A stretch of 64,000 nucleotides of DNA from Acinetobacter guillouiae CIP 63.46 (GCF_000368145.1 NZ_KB849283.1:496001-560000); one strand, 5' to 3'; numbered from the stretch's first letter, positions 26,725-36,796 are shown. The notes: generated by a model not told the origin, from the letters alone. Program-made: numbers and translations.

Positions 26725-28020
26725 ATGAATAAAAATAATTATATTTGGATGATGGCAACGCTGCTCAATGGGATCAGCTTATCCATGATTTTACCTTTAC
26801 TTGCACCTCTTATTCGTCTATTAAAAATCTCAGAGCTTCAAGCTGGTTTGATGGTCTCTGCCAGCGCATTGCTAATGAGTCTGACTGCAATGTGGATTTC
26901 TAAAAAAACCAAATTTCAAAATCATTATTATTTATTGAGTATCGGTTTTATTGGAATGAGCATAACTTGGGGACTATTTTCAGGGGTAATAAGTTATGGG
27001 CTAATGTATAGCATGCCAATTGGGCTACTTTTCACTTTATTATTGCTTACACGAAGCAGTATTGGCTTTTTTATGGCAATGCCGCAAATCGCATTACAAA
27101 GTTATGTGATGACGCGATATTTAGATGAAACGATACGTAGTAAGAAGATGGCAACCTTTGGTGCCTTAAACAGTGGAGGATTAATTTTAGGGCCATTTTT
27201 AACCACATTACTTATTATTTGGGGAATATTGATTCCTTTGTGGCTCGCCGTATTGCTTTTGGCTGTCATGAGTATGCTGATTGTAGGTTTATATCAACAC
27301 AAAGTGGAAAATGCTCAGCAGCAACAAACAACAAGTCATGATCCAAATCATAGGGATTTAATCCATCAGTTAGCTGTAGAAGAAAATATTCAACAAGCGC
27401 TTTTACAACAAGACTTTTCACAGCAAGATCCTAAAAATCTGCCATTAGACAATCTGAGGAATGGTGATTTAAAAAAATCAATGATTTGGTTGATCCTTGG
27501 ATTTAGTTTGTATATCGCGATTATTACTCTGAATTTAACTGCTGGTTTTTATATTCAAGATAAATTTCAATTTAACATTCAGCAAAGCGCCCTCTATTTT
27601 TCCCAATGTTTGTTGATTGTGGGGATTGTATCGGTTTTGATGCAAATTGCGATTTCTAAATGGCTAAACTGGTCGTTAACACAGCTTTTAATGGTTGGAT
27701 TAAGCTCAATGCTGATTGGGTTGATCTTGTCAATTTATACCCAGCAGATCGTGATTTTTCAGTTGGCTTATGTGTTTTATGGTATCGCTGTGGCATGTCT
27801 AATGCCTGCATTTACCACAGGTGCATCACAATCAGTTTCGATAAATTTGCAAACTAAAATTGCTGCTTTATGTACCATGGCACAAGCGCTCAGTTTAGTT
27901 GTTGCACCATTAATGAGCACAGGGCTGTACCAACTTAACATTATTTTCCCATATTATTTACTGCTTAGTATTTTCTTATTGCTGTCTTTTTATTTTGTTG
28001 TTTTTAAATGGAATAAATAG
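26725..28020 (+). CDS. actD: Siderophore exporter ActD (MFS)
   Basis: 431 residues with about 12 helices and a long Gln/Asn/His-rich central cytoplasmic loop (about residues 190-245). By synteny it is the eighth gene of the acinetoferrin cluster, whose product resembles the legiobactin exporter LbtB; export of newly made siderophore is therefore likely. It is separated from actA by 137 bases holding a terminator-like hairpin, so it may have its own promoter. Confidence 0.8.
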   Translation: MNKNNYIWMMATLLNGISLSMILPLLAPLIRLLKISELQAGLMVSASALLMSLTAMWISKKTKFQNHYYLLSIGFIGMSITWGLFSGVISYGLMYSMPIGLLFTLLLLTRSSIGFFMAMPQIALQSYVMTRYLDETIRSKKMATFGALNSGGLILGPFLTTLLIIWGILIPLWLAVLLLAVMSMLIVGLYQHKVENAQQQQTTSHDPNHRDLIHQLAVEENIQQALLQQDFSQQDPKNLPLDNLRNGDLKKSMIWLILGFSLYIAIITLNLTAGFYIQDKFQFNIQQSALYFSQCLLIVGIVSVLMQIAISKWLNWSLTQLLMVGLSSMLIGLILSIYTQQIVIFQLAYVFYGIAVACLMPAFTTGASQSVSINLQTKIAALCTMAQALSLVVAPLMSTGLYQLNIIFPYYLLLSIFLLLSFYFVVFKWNK

Positions 28021-28090
28021 AGGATGGTCATACCAGTGTCATGTTCTTTGATTAGTTTGCCTGCATTAAATCAAATATGACATTTCAATG

Positions 28091-29689
28091 ATGAAACCAT
28101 TTAAAATTAAACATTCGCTAATCATTTGTTTTGCTTCAGGACTATTTTTAACAGCCTGCAATAATGATCAGGATGATAATTCAGCTGTTGTCGTCCCACC
28201 TAAAGCTGATGCATCCCTATATTTACAGACCAAACAACCCTATCAACCCCAGCAGAAACTAAGCAGTTATGAAGCAACGCCAGCAGGTTATCGTGTAGTT
28301 TTTACAGAGTTAGTCGCGCGTCATGGTTCGCGAGGTTTGTCGAGTATTAAATATGATTTAGCTCTATACAACATGTGGTTAAAAGCAAAACAGGAAAATG
28401 CCTTAACGCCATTGGGTGAACAATTGGGTGCTGATTTAGAAGCTATGATGAAAGCCAATATTCTATTGGGTTATGGAGTGGAAGGTATACGCCAGTATGG
28501 CTATGGCAACGAAACTTCTGTAGGTATTAAAGAACATCAGGGTATTGCAGATCGCTTATTACAACGCTTACCACAATTGTTTAATCAAGCCAGTCAACAA
28601 GGTAAATCTGTACAGATCGTCAGTTCGGGTGTGGATCGTGCGGTGGACAGTGCTAAATTTTTTACCAATGAATTGTTGAAACAGCAACCAAGTTTAAAGA
28701 CTGCAATTACACCAGCAAGCTATCAAAGCCTCAACAGTACCTCTATACCAAGTATTGTCGATGGCGGGGTAAATCGCTTTCATCTGTATTTTCATAGTTT
28801 AAATGCACAAGACGATTTGGCCAATGTCAAAACGGATTTAGACAAAACAGTCTATGCGGCTAGTTTAAAATATCAAGATTTTGAAGAGAATGACGTTAAC
28901 TTAAAACAAAAAATAAAAGAGTTAAGTGCAGATCCTAATGCGCAAAAAATCGCAACAGAAGTATTAAGCCCAATTTTTAAAACAGCGTTTATTCAAAAAA
29001 TTGGTCAAACTGGCTATAGCTTTAGTAATTCAGGATCATTCACTGTAACAAGCCCTAAAGGTGAACAGATTACTGAAAAAGGAAAGGGGAAAAATACCAT
29101 TGCCAGTGCAGTAGATGCTGCTGCTTATGTGTACGAGTTGTATTCAATCACTGGCGGAATGCAAGACGAGCTTGGAGCGACAAATTTTAAAAAATATATG
29201 CCAATTGAAGCGGCTAAGTTTTATGCGCAATATAACGATGCCAATGATTTTTATAGTAAGGGCCCAAGCTTTGATACAGGCAAAGCTGTAACAACAGATA
29301 TTGCCAAATCACTCAAACAGGATTTATTTAAACAAGTTGATGATGTTATGAGCAATACACAAAAGAATGTTGCTGTATTAAGATTTGCTCATGCTGAAAT
29401 CATAATCCCTTTAGCCACCAGCTTAGAGTTAAAGGGGATGATGCAATCTGTGCCCTTGACGCAGACGTTTAATTATTCAAATAGTGCGTGGCGTGGTGAA
29501 GATATCTCACCGATGGCAGCAAACTTACAGTGGGATATTTATCAGAATTCGCAAGGGCAGACTTTGTTAAAAATGCTCTATAACGAAAAAGAGATTGCTT
29601 TTAAAAAAGATTGTGATTATGCCCGCTATAAAGCAAACAGCTATTATTATGATTATTTAAAGTTGAAACAATGTTATAGTATTCAATAG
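28091..29689 (+). CDS. Lipoprotein histidine acid phosphatase (MINPP/phytase-like)
   Basis: 532 residues. Type II signal peptide with lipobox LTAC (Cys near residue 22). The histidine-phosphatase motif ELVARHGSRG holds the nucleophile His, and RFAHAEII near the C-terminus supplies the HAE acid of the MINPP type. Such enzymes release phosphate from phytate and other organic phosphates at the cell surface. Two ATG codons are adjacent. A terminator follows. Its position directly after the siderophore operon may be coincidental. Confidence 0.82.
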   Translation: MKPFKIKHSLIICFASGLFLTACNNDQDDNSAVVVPPKADASLYLQTKQPYQPQQKLSSYEATPAGYRVVFTELVARHGSRGLSSIKYDLALYNMWLKAKQENALTPLGEQLGADLEAMMKANILLGYGVEGIRQYGYGNETSVGIKEHQGIADRLLQRLPQLFNQASQQGKSVQIVSSGVDRAVDSAKFFTNELLKQQPSLKTAITPASYQSLNSTSIPSIVDGGVNRFHLYFHSLNAQDDLANVKTDLDKTVYAASLKYQDFEENDVNLKQKIKELSADPNAQKIATEVLSPIFKTAFIQKIGQTGYSFSNSGSFTVTSPKGEQITEKGKGKNTIASAVDAAAYVYELYSITGGMQDELGATNFKKYMPIEAAKFYAQYNDANDFYSKGPSFDTGKAVTTDIAKSLKQDLFKQVDDVMSNTQKNVAVLRFAHAEIIIPLATSLELKGMMQSVPLTQTFNYSNSAWRGEDISPMAANLQWDIYQNSQGQTLLKMLYNEKEIAFKKDCDYARYKANSYYYDYLKLKQCYSIQ

Positions 29690-29705
29690 ATTGCTATAAA
29701 ATTTG

Positions 29706-29729
29706 AGGGAGAACTGGTTTCTCCCTTTT
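29706..29729 (+). terminator. Terminator after the lipoprotein phosphatase
   Basis: AGGGAGAA / TTCTCCCT stem, five-base loop, T run; begins 17 bases after the stop codon. Confidence 0.75.
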
Positions 29730-29752
29730 AATCTGTTTATAAAAGGAACACT

Positions 29753-30427
29753 GTGAAATTCCAGCAACATACGATTCAAGCTGCTATTTTTGATATGGAC
29801 GGTACGATGCTGGACACTGAACGGCTTAGATTTGATGTGTTAAAACAAGCGTCTTTGGAAATCACTGGTGTAGAATTTAGCTTAGATTATTTGATGCAAT
29901 GTTTAGGGCTTAATGCGTTAAGCTCAGAACACTTAGCACAAAAGTTTTATGGTCAAGATATCCCTTACCAGCACATTCGGCAACGTGCTGAACAAATTGA
30001 ACTTGAGATGATTTTGTCGCAAGGCGTACCAGTGAAAGCTGGGCTTTTAGAAATATTAGCTTATTTGCAATCTCAAAATATCCGATTGGCTGTCGCTACA
30101 TCTAGTACCCGAAAAATTGCTGAAAAATATTTAAAACTTGCAAAAATTGATCATTATTTTACCTTGTTGGTCTGTGGCGATGAGGTGATACAAGGTAAAC
30201 CACACCCAGAAATTTTTAACAAAGCCTGCACCTTATTAAATCTAAATCCGCAACACAGCTTGATGATTGAAGATTCTGAAAATGGGATTATTTCGGCAGA
30301 TTTGGCTGGGGGAGTAACGATTTTGATTGAGGATATTAAAGAACCAAATCAGACCATGCTGGCGAGAGCAGATTACTACTTTGAATCTATGTTGGATTTT
30401 TATCAGGCAATCATAAAATCTGACTGA
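29753..30427 (+). CDS. HAD-superfamily phosphatase (beta-phosphoglucomutase-like)
   Basis: 224 residues starting at GTG with AAAGGA upstream. HAD motif I FDMDGTMLDTE, motif II VATSST, Lys in QGKPHPEIF and motif IV MIEDSENGI; alpha-helical cap of subfamily IA. Cytoplasmic phosphatase or phosphomutase of unknown substrate. Confidence 0.87.
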   Translation: MKFQQHTIQAAIFDMDGTMLDTERLRFDVLKQASLEITGVEFSLDYLMQCLGLNALSSEHLAQKFYGQDIPYQHIRQRAEQIELEMILSQGVPVKAGLLEILAYLQSQNIRLAVATSSTRKIAEKYLKLAKIDHYFTLLVCGDEVIQGKPHPEIFNKACTLLNLNPQHSLMIEDSENGIISADLAGGVTILIEDIKEPNQTMLARADYYFESMLDFYQAIIKSD

Positions 30428-30527
30428 ATAAAATTCATTTTCAATTGAACAACACTCAGTCAATTCAAGATTTAAACATGATGATTACGTGCTTTAATAG
30501 AAGCATTAAAATTAATGTGAATTTGAT

Positions 30528-31196
30528 GTGTTTTTAGATTCTCAAAGTTTAACAACGCCAACTGAGACACATGATTATCCCGAGTGGCACAAAGGGAGAA
30601 AACACTACGCCTTATGGTATATCGAAATTCATCATCCTGAATTATTGGCTTATTTAAGCGATTTAACAGAAAAATTCTCAAACTATTTATTGCACCCCAA
30701 TACACGCCAATTTCATATCACATTGTATATTTGTGGTTTTCTAACAGAAGATAAAAAGCAATTTGATGATGATTTTATCCAAAGTAAATTTCAACAACAG
30801 CTTAAAATTTTGAGCCAAAACCAGTTAAATAGTTTTAAATTAACAACAGGAAAAATAAATAGTTTTAGCAGTGCTTTATTTATAGAAATTCAAGATCATG
30901 AAAATAGCCTAAGCAATATTCGACAATTATTATCCCATTCGAGCCAAGAAATTGCTGCTTTAGAATATTGCCCGCATATCACCTTGGGTTTGTATTCAGC
31001 AGAATTTAAAGCCCAACAAATATTTAAAGCTATTGAAAAGATTGATCAAAAAAGTTTTGAAATTAGTATTGAGCAGCTTAATTTTGGTATATATCAGGCA
31101 CAAGTCTTACAGGGGCCTTTAACCGCGTTACATCAGCTTATACTCAATCCGAAAAAAACAGATGGATCTTGGGAGTCAAATTTATGTTGCAATTAA
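30528..31196 (+). CDS. 2H phosphoesterase (2'-5' RNA ligase-like) family protein
   Basis: 222 residues with two HxT motifs, FHITLYICG (about residue 63) and PHITLGLYS (about residue 150), the catalytic pair of the LigT/2H superfamily that cleaves 2',3'-cyclic phosphates or links 2'-5' RNA. The start is a GTG with a weak ribosome site, so the first residues are uncertain. Its last codons overlap cobU by 13 bases, so it probably leads the cobalamin transcript, an unusual partner for that pathway. Confidence 0.75.
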   Translation: MFLDSQSLTTPTETHDYPEWHKGRKHYALWYIEIHHPELLAYLSDLTEKFSNYLLHPNTRQFHITLYICGFLTEDKKQFDDDFIQSKFQQQLKILSQNQLNSFKLTTGKINSFSSALFIEIQDHENSLSNIRQLLSHSSQEIAALEYCPHITLGLYSAEFKAQQIFKAIEKIDQKSFEISIEQLNFGIYQAQVLQGPLTALHQLILNPKKTDGSWESNLCCN

Positions 31197-31696
31197 TCCT
31201 AGGTGGCGCGCGTTCAGGCAAAAGTAAATTAGCTGAACAAATCGCAAAAGACTCAAATCTAGAGGTCATTTATATTGCTACCGCCCAAGCGTGGGATGAT
31301 GAAATGCGACAACGTATTTCACACCATCAGACACAACGACCTGATGGATGGCGGCTGATTGAAGAACCACTTTACCTAGCAGATTGTTTAAAACAAATAG
31401 ATCAAGAAAAGCAGGTGATTTTGGTGGATTGCTTAACCTTATGGATAAGTAATTTATTGATGCATGAGAACTCAAATCTGCAGTGCATCGAATGTGAAAA
31501 ATTGCTGAAAATTCTACCTACATTAAAGTCTAAAATTATTTTAGTCAGCAATGAAACAGGACTAGGTGTTATACCAATGGGTGAAATAACCCGAAAATTT
31601 GTTGATGAATCAGGACGTTTACATCAACTATTAGGTCAAATTGCTGATAAAGTAGTGTTTTGCGTCGCTGGTTTTCCGATGTTATTAAAAGGATAA
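31184..31696 (+). CDS. cobU: Adenosylcobinamide kinase / guanylyltransferase
   Basis: 170 residues. Walker A GGARSGKSKLAEQ, then YIATAQAWDDEMRQRI-HH and VDCLTLWISNLL, SNETGLGVIP and RLHQLLGQIAD, all CobU/CobP landmarks. It phosphorylates adenosylcobinamide and turns it into adenosylcobinamide-GDP for nucleotide-loop assembly. GGGAG upstream fixes the start at 31184, overlapping the 2H gene. Confidence 0.94.
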   Translation: MLQLILGGARSGKSKLAEQIAKDSNLEVIYIATAQAWDDEMRQRISHHQTQRPDGWRLIEEPLYLADCLKQIDQEKQVILVDCLTLWISNLLMHENSNLQCIECEKLLKILPTLKSKIILVSNETGLGVIPMGEITRKFVDESGRLHQLLGQIADKVVFCVAGFPMLLKG

Positions 31697-31776
31697 ATAT
31701 TGTGATTTTTATCATATAAACTTGAGCATTTTAACGATTAACAATGAATTTTTAAAATACGAGATGGAGAGCAACA

Positions 31777-32829
31777 ATGAATTGGTGGTTAGAAGCATGT
31801 AAAGTGCCAAACGCAGAAACAAAACAACAGGCTGAAGAACGTCAATTACAATTGACTAAGCCAACAGGCTCGCTGTCTGTTTTGGAAAATGTCGCCGTGC
31901 AATTGGCAGCTTTGCAAAGTAATTCAAAACCGAATGTAGATAAACCTTGGATCACGATTTTTGCAGGTGATCATGGGGTAATGGCTGAAAATATTTCAGC
32001 ATATCCGCAAGCTGTAACGCGCCAAATGTTGCAAAACTTTGCAACGGGTGGGGCTTGTATCAGTGTGATTGCTAAAGAATATGCTGCGACTTTACAAGTC
32101 ATTGATTGCGGCACAGTGGGTGAGGTTTACCAATATCAAGGCGTTGAACGTCATAGTATCGCTCAAGGGACTGCCAATTTTGCTCAACAAGTGGCAATGA
32201 CTGAACAACAATGTCAGCAAGCCATGGCGCTAGGGCGTGAGAGTGTAGAAAGAGCCATTGCACAGGGTGCTTCAATTTACATTGCTGGAGAAATGGGAAT
32301 TGGAAATACCTGTTCAGCTTCTGCGATTGCATGTTTCTTATTAAATGAACCTGCTGAGCAACTGACAGGTGTAGGAACAGGGATTCGTGCTGATCAGTTG
32401 ATTCATAAAAAAAATATCATCCAGCATTCACTTGAGTTACATAAAAATTATGTTGAAAATGATGCGTTTAAAGCTTTGTGTGCTGTAGGTGGCTTAGAAA
32501 TTGCTGCAATGACAGGAGCTTATATTCGCTGTGCTCAACTTGGGATGCCTGTAATTGTCGATGGCTTTATTAGTTCTGTGGCGGCATTAGTCGCGGTACG
32601 ACTCAATCCTGAAGTTCGACAATGGATGTTGTTCGGTCATCAGTCTGCTGAATATGGGCATCAACGCCTATTACAAGAATTGAATGCTGATCCATTATTA
32701 AAGCTTAATTTACGTTTGGGGGAAGGCAGTGGTGCGGGTGCTGCCCTTGGTGTGATCAAGTTGGCATGCAGTTTACATAACAACATGGCCACTTTTGCAG
32801 AAGCTGCGGTAATTGGCGAGAAAGTTTAA
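31777..32829 (+). CDS. cobT: Nicotinate-nucleotide:dimethylbenzimidazole phosphoribosyltransferase
   Basis: 350 residues, normal length. Typical segments: LTKPTGSLSVLENVAVQLA, FAGDHGVMAENISAYP, GEMGIGNTCSASAI, GVGTGI and LRLGEGSGAGAALGV with the catalytic Glu in GEGSGAG. It makes alpha-ribazole phosphate, the lower ligand donor of cobalamin. AUG preceded by GGAGA. Part of the cobUTCS set. Confidence 0.95.
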   Translation: MNWWLEACKVPNAETKQQAEERQLQLTKPTGSLSVLENVAVQLAALQSNSKPNVDKPWITIFAGDHGVMAENISAYPQAVTRQMLQNFATGGACISVIAKEYAATLQVIDCGTVGEVYQYQGVERHSIAQGTANFAQQVAMTEQQCQQAMALGRESVERAIAQGASIYIAGEMGIGNTCSASAIACFLLNEPAEQLTGVGTGIRADQLIHKKNIIQHSLELHKNYVENDAFKALCAVGGLEIAAMTGAYIRCAQLGMPVIVDGFISSVAALVAVRLNPEVRQWMLFGHQSAEYGHQRLLQELNADPLLKLNLRLGEGSGAGAALGVIKLACSLHNNMATFAEAAVIGEKV

Positions 32830-32859
32830 ACTTATTCATAATTTAAAAAGAGCATATGC

Positions 32860-33471
32860 ATGAAACTGAGGATTGATCTATTACGTCATGGGGAAACTAC
32901 GCTGAATCATACTTTGCGTGGTTCGACTGATGATGAATTGACAGAATTGGGCTGGCAACAAATGCACCAGACCATTTCCTATGATCAATCCTCTGTGCAA
33001 ACGCAATGGGATTTTATGTTTAGCTCGCCTTTAAAGCGCTGTTTCTCATTTGCACAGAAACTTTCTGAACAAGTTCAAATACCACTGATGCAAGATCACA
33101 GACTACAAGAAATTCATTTTGGTGATTGGGAAGGTATTTCAACACAGCAGATCTATGCAAAAACGCCTGAGTTATTAGAAAATTTTTGGCAATCTCCGAC
33201 ACACTTTACCCCGCCAAATGCTGAAAGATATTTAGATTTTCAGTATCGAATTAAGCAAGCATTACAAGCGATCAAAGAGCAGATGCTGGTTACACAAAGC
33301 CAAACAGCTTTGATTGTGACGCATGGCGGTGTGATCAAACTTTTAAAATGTATGGCGCTACAACAATCTCTTGATGATATTTTAAAAATGTCAGCAGAAC
33401 TTGGGCAATTAAACCGCTTTATGTTGGACAGTGAAACCATGCAGTTAGAGTTATTGGAGGACAATAGATGA
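32860..33471 (+). CDS. cobC: Alpha-ribazole phosphatase (histidine phosphatase)
   Basis: 203 residues of the phosphoglycerate-mutase-like family: LLRHGETTLN with the nucleophilic His, GSTDDELTELG, SSPLKRCFSFA, IHFGDWEG and IVTHGGVIK. The sequence alone fits several histidine phosphatases; position between cobT and cobS identifies it as CobC, which removes phosphate from alpha-ribazole or adenosylcobalamin phosphate. Overlaps cobS by four bases (ATGA). Confidence 0.9.
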   Translation: MKLRIDLLRHGETTLNHTLRGSTDDELTELGWQQMHQTISYDQSSVQTQWDFMFSSPLKRCFSFAQKLSEQVQIPLMQDHRLQEIHFGDWEGISTQQIYAKTPELLENFWQSPTHFTPPNAERYLDFQYRIKQALQAIKEQMLVTQSQTALIVTHGGVIKLLKCMALQQSLDDILKMSAELGQLNRFMLDSETMQLELLEDNR

Positions 33472-34208
33472 CTCCATTTTTTATTGCATTGCAATTTTTA
33501 ACGATTTTCCCTGTTCATTTAAAAAATATGCCTTCGCCAAAACAAAATGGTCGATCACTGCTATTTTATCCAGTGATTGGGCTTTTGATTGGTTTGGTTC
33601 TGTTTGCTGTCGCCAGTTTTTTACATGTTCTCCCCGTTGTTTTACTCAGTACCATTATTCTGGTCATCTGGATTTTACTCACGGGTGGCTTACATTTAGA
33701 TGGTTTAGCGGATACTGCGGATGCTTGGGTCGGTGGCTTTGGTGATAAAGAAAATACCTTAAGAATTATGAAAGACCCAGCATGTGGACCGTTTGGTGTG
33801 CTGAGTTTAATTGTTATCTGTTTGATTAAATGGTCTGCACTGTATGTGTTATTACAGGAGCAACACTATACTGCTTTGATTCTATTTCCTATTTTAGGGC
33901 GTTTAACACCATTATTTTTATTTCTGACCACTGAATATGTCCGTGAAAAGGGCTTAGGCTGGTCTATTGCTCAATATATCCCTAAAACTTGGGCAATGAT
34001 CATTTTTGGTATCAGTTTATTGGGTGCAGGTTATTTTGTCTGGGTTGGTTTAGTGACCGCGACGATTTTTATTTTGACCTTAATTTATCTTCGCTATAAG
34101 TTTATTCAACGAATCGATGGCATTACGGGTGATACCATTGGTGCCAGTATAGAAATCGCGGAAACAGTTTGTTTACTCTGTTTTATCATTTGTGGTTTTT
34201 ATATTTAG
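33468..34208 (+). CDS. cobS: Adenosylcobinamide-GDP ribazoletransferase (cobalamin synthase)
   Basis: 246-residue integral membrane enzyme. Signature GGLHLDGLADTADAWVGG with metal-binding Asp residues, then MKDPACGPFGV and the C-terminal ITGDTIGASIEIAE. It joins the activated corrin ring and alpha-ribazole in the inner membrane. Ends the cobU-cobT-cobC-cobS set. No corrin-ring genes occur nearby, so salvage of cobinamide is the role visible here. Confidence 0.95.
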   Translation: MTPFFIALQFLTIFPVHLKNMPSPKQNGRSLLFYPVIGLLIGLVLFAVASFLHVLPVVLLSTIILVIWILLTGGLHLDGLADTADAWVGGFGDKENTLRIMKDPACGPFGVLSLIVICLIKWSALYVLLQEQHYTALILFPILGRLTPLFLFLTTEYVREKGLGWSIAQYIPKTWAMIIFGISLLGAGYFVWVGLVTATIFILTLIYLRYKFIQRIDGITGDTIGASIEIAETVCLLCFIICGFYI

Positions 34209-34628
34209 GACTGTTGATCATTTGACGATTTTGCAACGGTGAGTATTTTTGGGTCGATATAAAGTACGAAATAAGAGATTTAGTCATACTAAACAATAAG
34301 AAATACTTTTTCGCAAACTAATGACGTAGCAGTAAAAAATACTTCAGTTCTTTGCCTTGTACTGTGAATAAAGCGATGCTTTATTCTTACTCATATTGTG
34401 GTTGAAATTGCTTCAAGCTGCATTATGACGTTTAAAATAATCTTAATATTTTTATTGAATTTTATTCTGAGTTTTAATTACCAACAATTCATTGCATTTC
34501 ACTTTTACCGAAGTTGATGTTCATTTAAGGACACACTGTTAATAATTTCTAAATTTAGTAGCTTCTGACTTTTGGCATTTTTTTTGCTAAGTAAAAAATC
34601 GATTATTTAAGTAAAAGATGAGAATGAG
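34209..34628. other. Gene-free region after cobS
   Basis: About 420 bases, no supported gene, no clear terminator and no cobalamin-riboswitch-like sequence recognised. Confidence 0.4.
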
Positions 34629-36695
34629 ATGAAAAAAAGCTCCAAATTAATACTAATATCTATTTCAAGTTTTCTTCTATTTGGCTGCGGTTCAGATAAG
34701 GATAATTATACAGGTCCTGTAGAGGGTTCAGCACAAATAGTTTCTGAAAATAAAGAGAGTTCTTCACTAGGTACCTCAACTAAGTCGGATACACCATCTG
34801 AGGCTAAGGTTAATGGTATATTTGGAGACGATAAGCGCTTTATGGCACGAGTGCCTGATGTTATAGGAGAGGCAAAATATATTTCTTCTCCCGCTATTGA
34901 ATACAATTTTGGCAACTTAATCGTTAATGGAAAAGGCGATTGGCGTGATAATGGCCAGCCTCTCCAGACCAAAGCAAGTGATGTACGAATTGTGCCTTTT
35001 CATGGATGGGTTCGATATCCGCAGATAAATATAAATAACAGTACAAAAAAGTTTCCGATTATTATTTTTTTGCATGGGCAGCATTCCACGCGTGATCCAA
35101 GCTATAAAGGATATGATTATCTGGCAAAAAATTTGGCAGAGCAGGGATATGTTGTACTATCTATCGATGCCAATGATATCAATGGAACAGGTGGTGACCC
35201 ATCCTCTCAGAGTCGTGGTCAGCTTGTTTTAGGTACCTTAGATAAACTGGAACAACTGGATCGTTTTGGTGGTGCAGGCTTATTAACCGAACTCAAAGGA
35301 AAGTTGGATTTTAACAGTATTGGTATAATGGGGCATTCACGTGGAGGGCAAGGAATATATCTCGCCATTAAGTTTAATACAGCTCGTTTTGGCAATGATA
35401 TCACTATATTTAAGCAAGCTTTATTGAACAATCCTAATAATTTTAAAAATTTTCCAGATTTAATTGAAGAGGCAAAATCGGGCAATGAAAATAAGTTGCT
35501 TGAATTAATGCTTGCTAAAAATATTAGTTTTTCAAAAACAACAGATTCAGTAAAACCCTATAACTTTAAAGCGGCTTTTGCTTTGGCACCTACGGATTTC
35601 GAAGAAATTAAAGGAATTACCAATGTGCCCGTTGCAACACTATTGCCATCTTGTGATGGAGATGTCTCTGACCTTCAAGGCGTAAATAATTATGATAATA
35701 ATCGATTCAGTATGAAATATGATACTGCGCCTAAATTTCAGGTGCTGGTACGAGGAGCAAACCATAATTTCTACAATACGACATGGTTAAATGATGATTA
35801 TTCCACCCAAGAAGCTGCGTATAGTGACTCATCATATTGTAATGCAAGCCGCCCAGATTCAGTGCGTTTAAATCCAATTGATCAACGTAATATGGGGCAA
35901 TTTATTATTAATAGTTTCATGCGTTACTTTGTTGGCGATGAAAATCAATTTAAATCTTACTGGAATGCTGTAGGCCAATTGCCACAATCCGCTTGTCCGA
36001 AAGGTGATGAAACATGTGATGAAAGAGCAATTGTCACAATACAGCAAAATGGCAGTAAATTAATTCAACGCTTTGAGGATGATAATGTTTTAACAACAAA
36101 TTTGTTGGGCGGCTTAAATAAATTCTCTGGTTTCTTACAGAATGGCATTATTTCATGTAAATCTTATCTTGGTGGAAAGGACACAGATAAAAATCTGAAA
36201 TGTTCTAATCCTTCTATTCCAGAATTCTATAAGTCGGCTTCTGCCTACAATGGTGGATTGGTTTCATCTCCTGATCAACTACAATTGTCATGGGAGAAAG
36301 CCAATCCTGTATATAGTTTGCCATTAAATAATCTCTCAACTCAGGGCTATGACAGTTTGACCTTCCGGGTTGCGTTGCCTGTAGATGTAGGTCAGGATAT
36401 TAATATCGAATTGACAGATTCAAATGGTAAAACATCTACAGTGACTGCAAGTGATTATAGTGATGCTCTTTATACTATTCCAAGAAAAAAAGTGAATGGA
36501 ATTCCTCTTCTGAGTGCAGAAGGCGATGAGTTTTATAAAGGTAAAACTGCTGAAGCGTTAAATATGGTCAGTATCCCACTTAAAGCTTTTCAGGGAATTG
36601 ATCCCTTGTTTTTAAATAAACTGACTTTCACTTTTCCTAAATCAAGTGGAACAGTGGTAATGAATGATATTCAACTACAGAAATTAAGAAATTGA
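34629..36695 (+). CDS. Lipoprotein alpha/beta hydrolase (secreted esterase/lipase-like)
   Basis: 688 residues. Lipobox LFGC with Cys20 follows a short signal. The hydrolase core has the oxyanion segment IIFLHGQHSTR, nucleophile Ser237 in MGHSRGGQG, and a candidate Asp/His in LPSCDGDVSDLQG and RGANHNFYN. The C-terminal 150-200 residues form an additional beta-rich segment. Probably anchored in the outer membrane. Substrate unknown. Ends at a strong bidirectional terminator. Confidence 0.82.
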   Translation: MKKSSKLILISISSFLLFGCGSDKDNYTGPVEGSAQIVSENKESSSLGTSTKSDTPSEAKVNGIFGDDKRFMARVPDVIGEAKYISSPAIEYNFGNLIVNGKGDWRDNGQPLQTKASDVRIVPFHGWVRYPQININNSTKKFPIIIFLHGQHSTRDPSYKGYDYLAKNLAEQGYVVLSIDANDINGTGGDPSSQSRGQLVLGTLDKLEQLDRFGGAGLLTELKGKLDFNSIGIMGHSRGGQGIYLAIKFNTARFGNDITIFKQALLNNPNNFKNFPDLIEEAKSGNENKLLELMLAKNISFSKTTDSVKPYNFKAAFALAPTDFEEIKGITNVPVATLLPSCDGDVSDLQGVNNYDNNRFSMKYDTAPKFQVLVRGANHNFYNTTWLNDDYSTQEAAYSDSSYCNASRPDSVRLNPIDQRNMGQFIINSFMRYFVGDENQFKSYWNAVGQLPQSACPKGDETCDERAIVTIQQNGSKLIQRFEDDNVLTTNLLGGLNKFSGFLQNGIISCKSYLGGKDTDKNLKCSNPSIPEFYKSASAYNGGLVSSPDQLQLSWEKANPVYSLPLNNLSTQGYDSLTFRVALPVDVGQDINIELTDSNGKTSTVTASDYSDALYTIPRKKVNGIPLLSAEGDEFYKGKTAEALNMVSIPLKAFQGIDPLFLNKLTFTFPKSSGTVVMNDIQLQKLRN

Positions 36696-36721
36696 TGCAT
36701 ATCATTGGACAATGAAATAAT

Positions 36722-36750
36722 AAAAAGCCAATGTTAATCATTGGCTTTTT
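36722..36750. terminator. Bidirectional terminator between convergent genes
   Basis: Twelve-base perfect stem AAAAAGCCAATG / CATTGGCTTTTT with loop TTAAT; A and T tracts on the two arms serve both strands. Confidence 0.85.
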
Positions 36751-36796
36751 ATATTTTTGCTGTTGTCTTGTCCTAAATAAAGAGTACTAATTAATA

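Noticed and set aside
30428-31183. Cobalamin riboswitch upstream of cobU
   Set aside because: No B12-box-like sequence was seen; the space is occupied by the 2H phosphoesterase gene that overlaps cobU.
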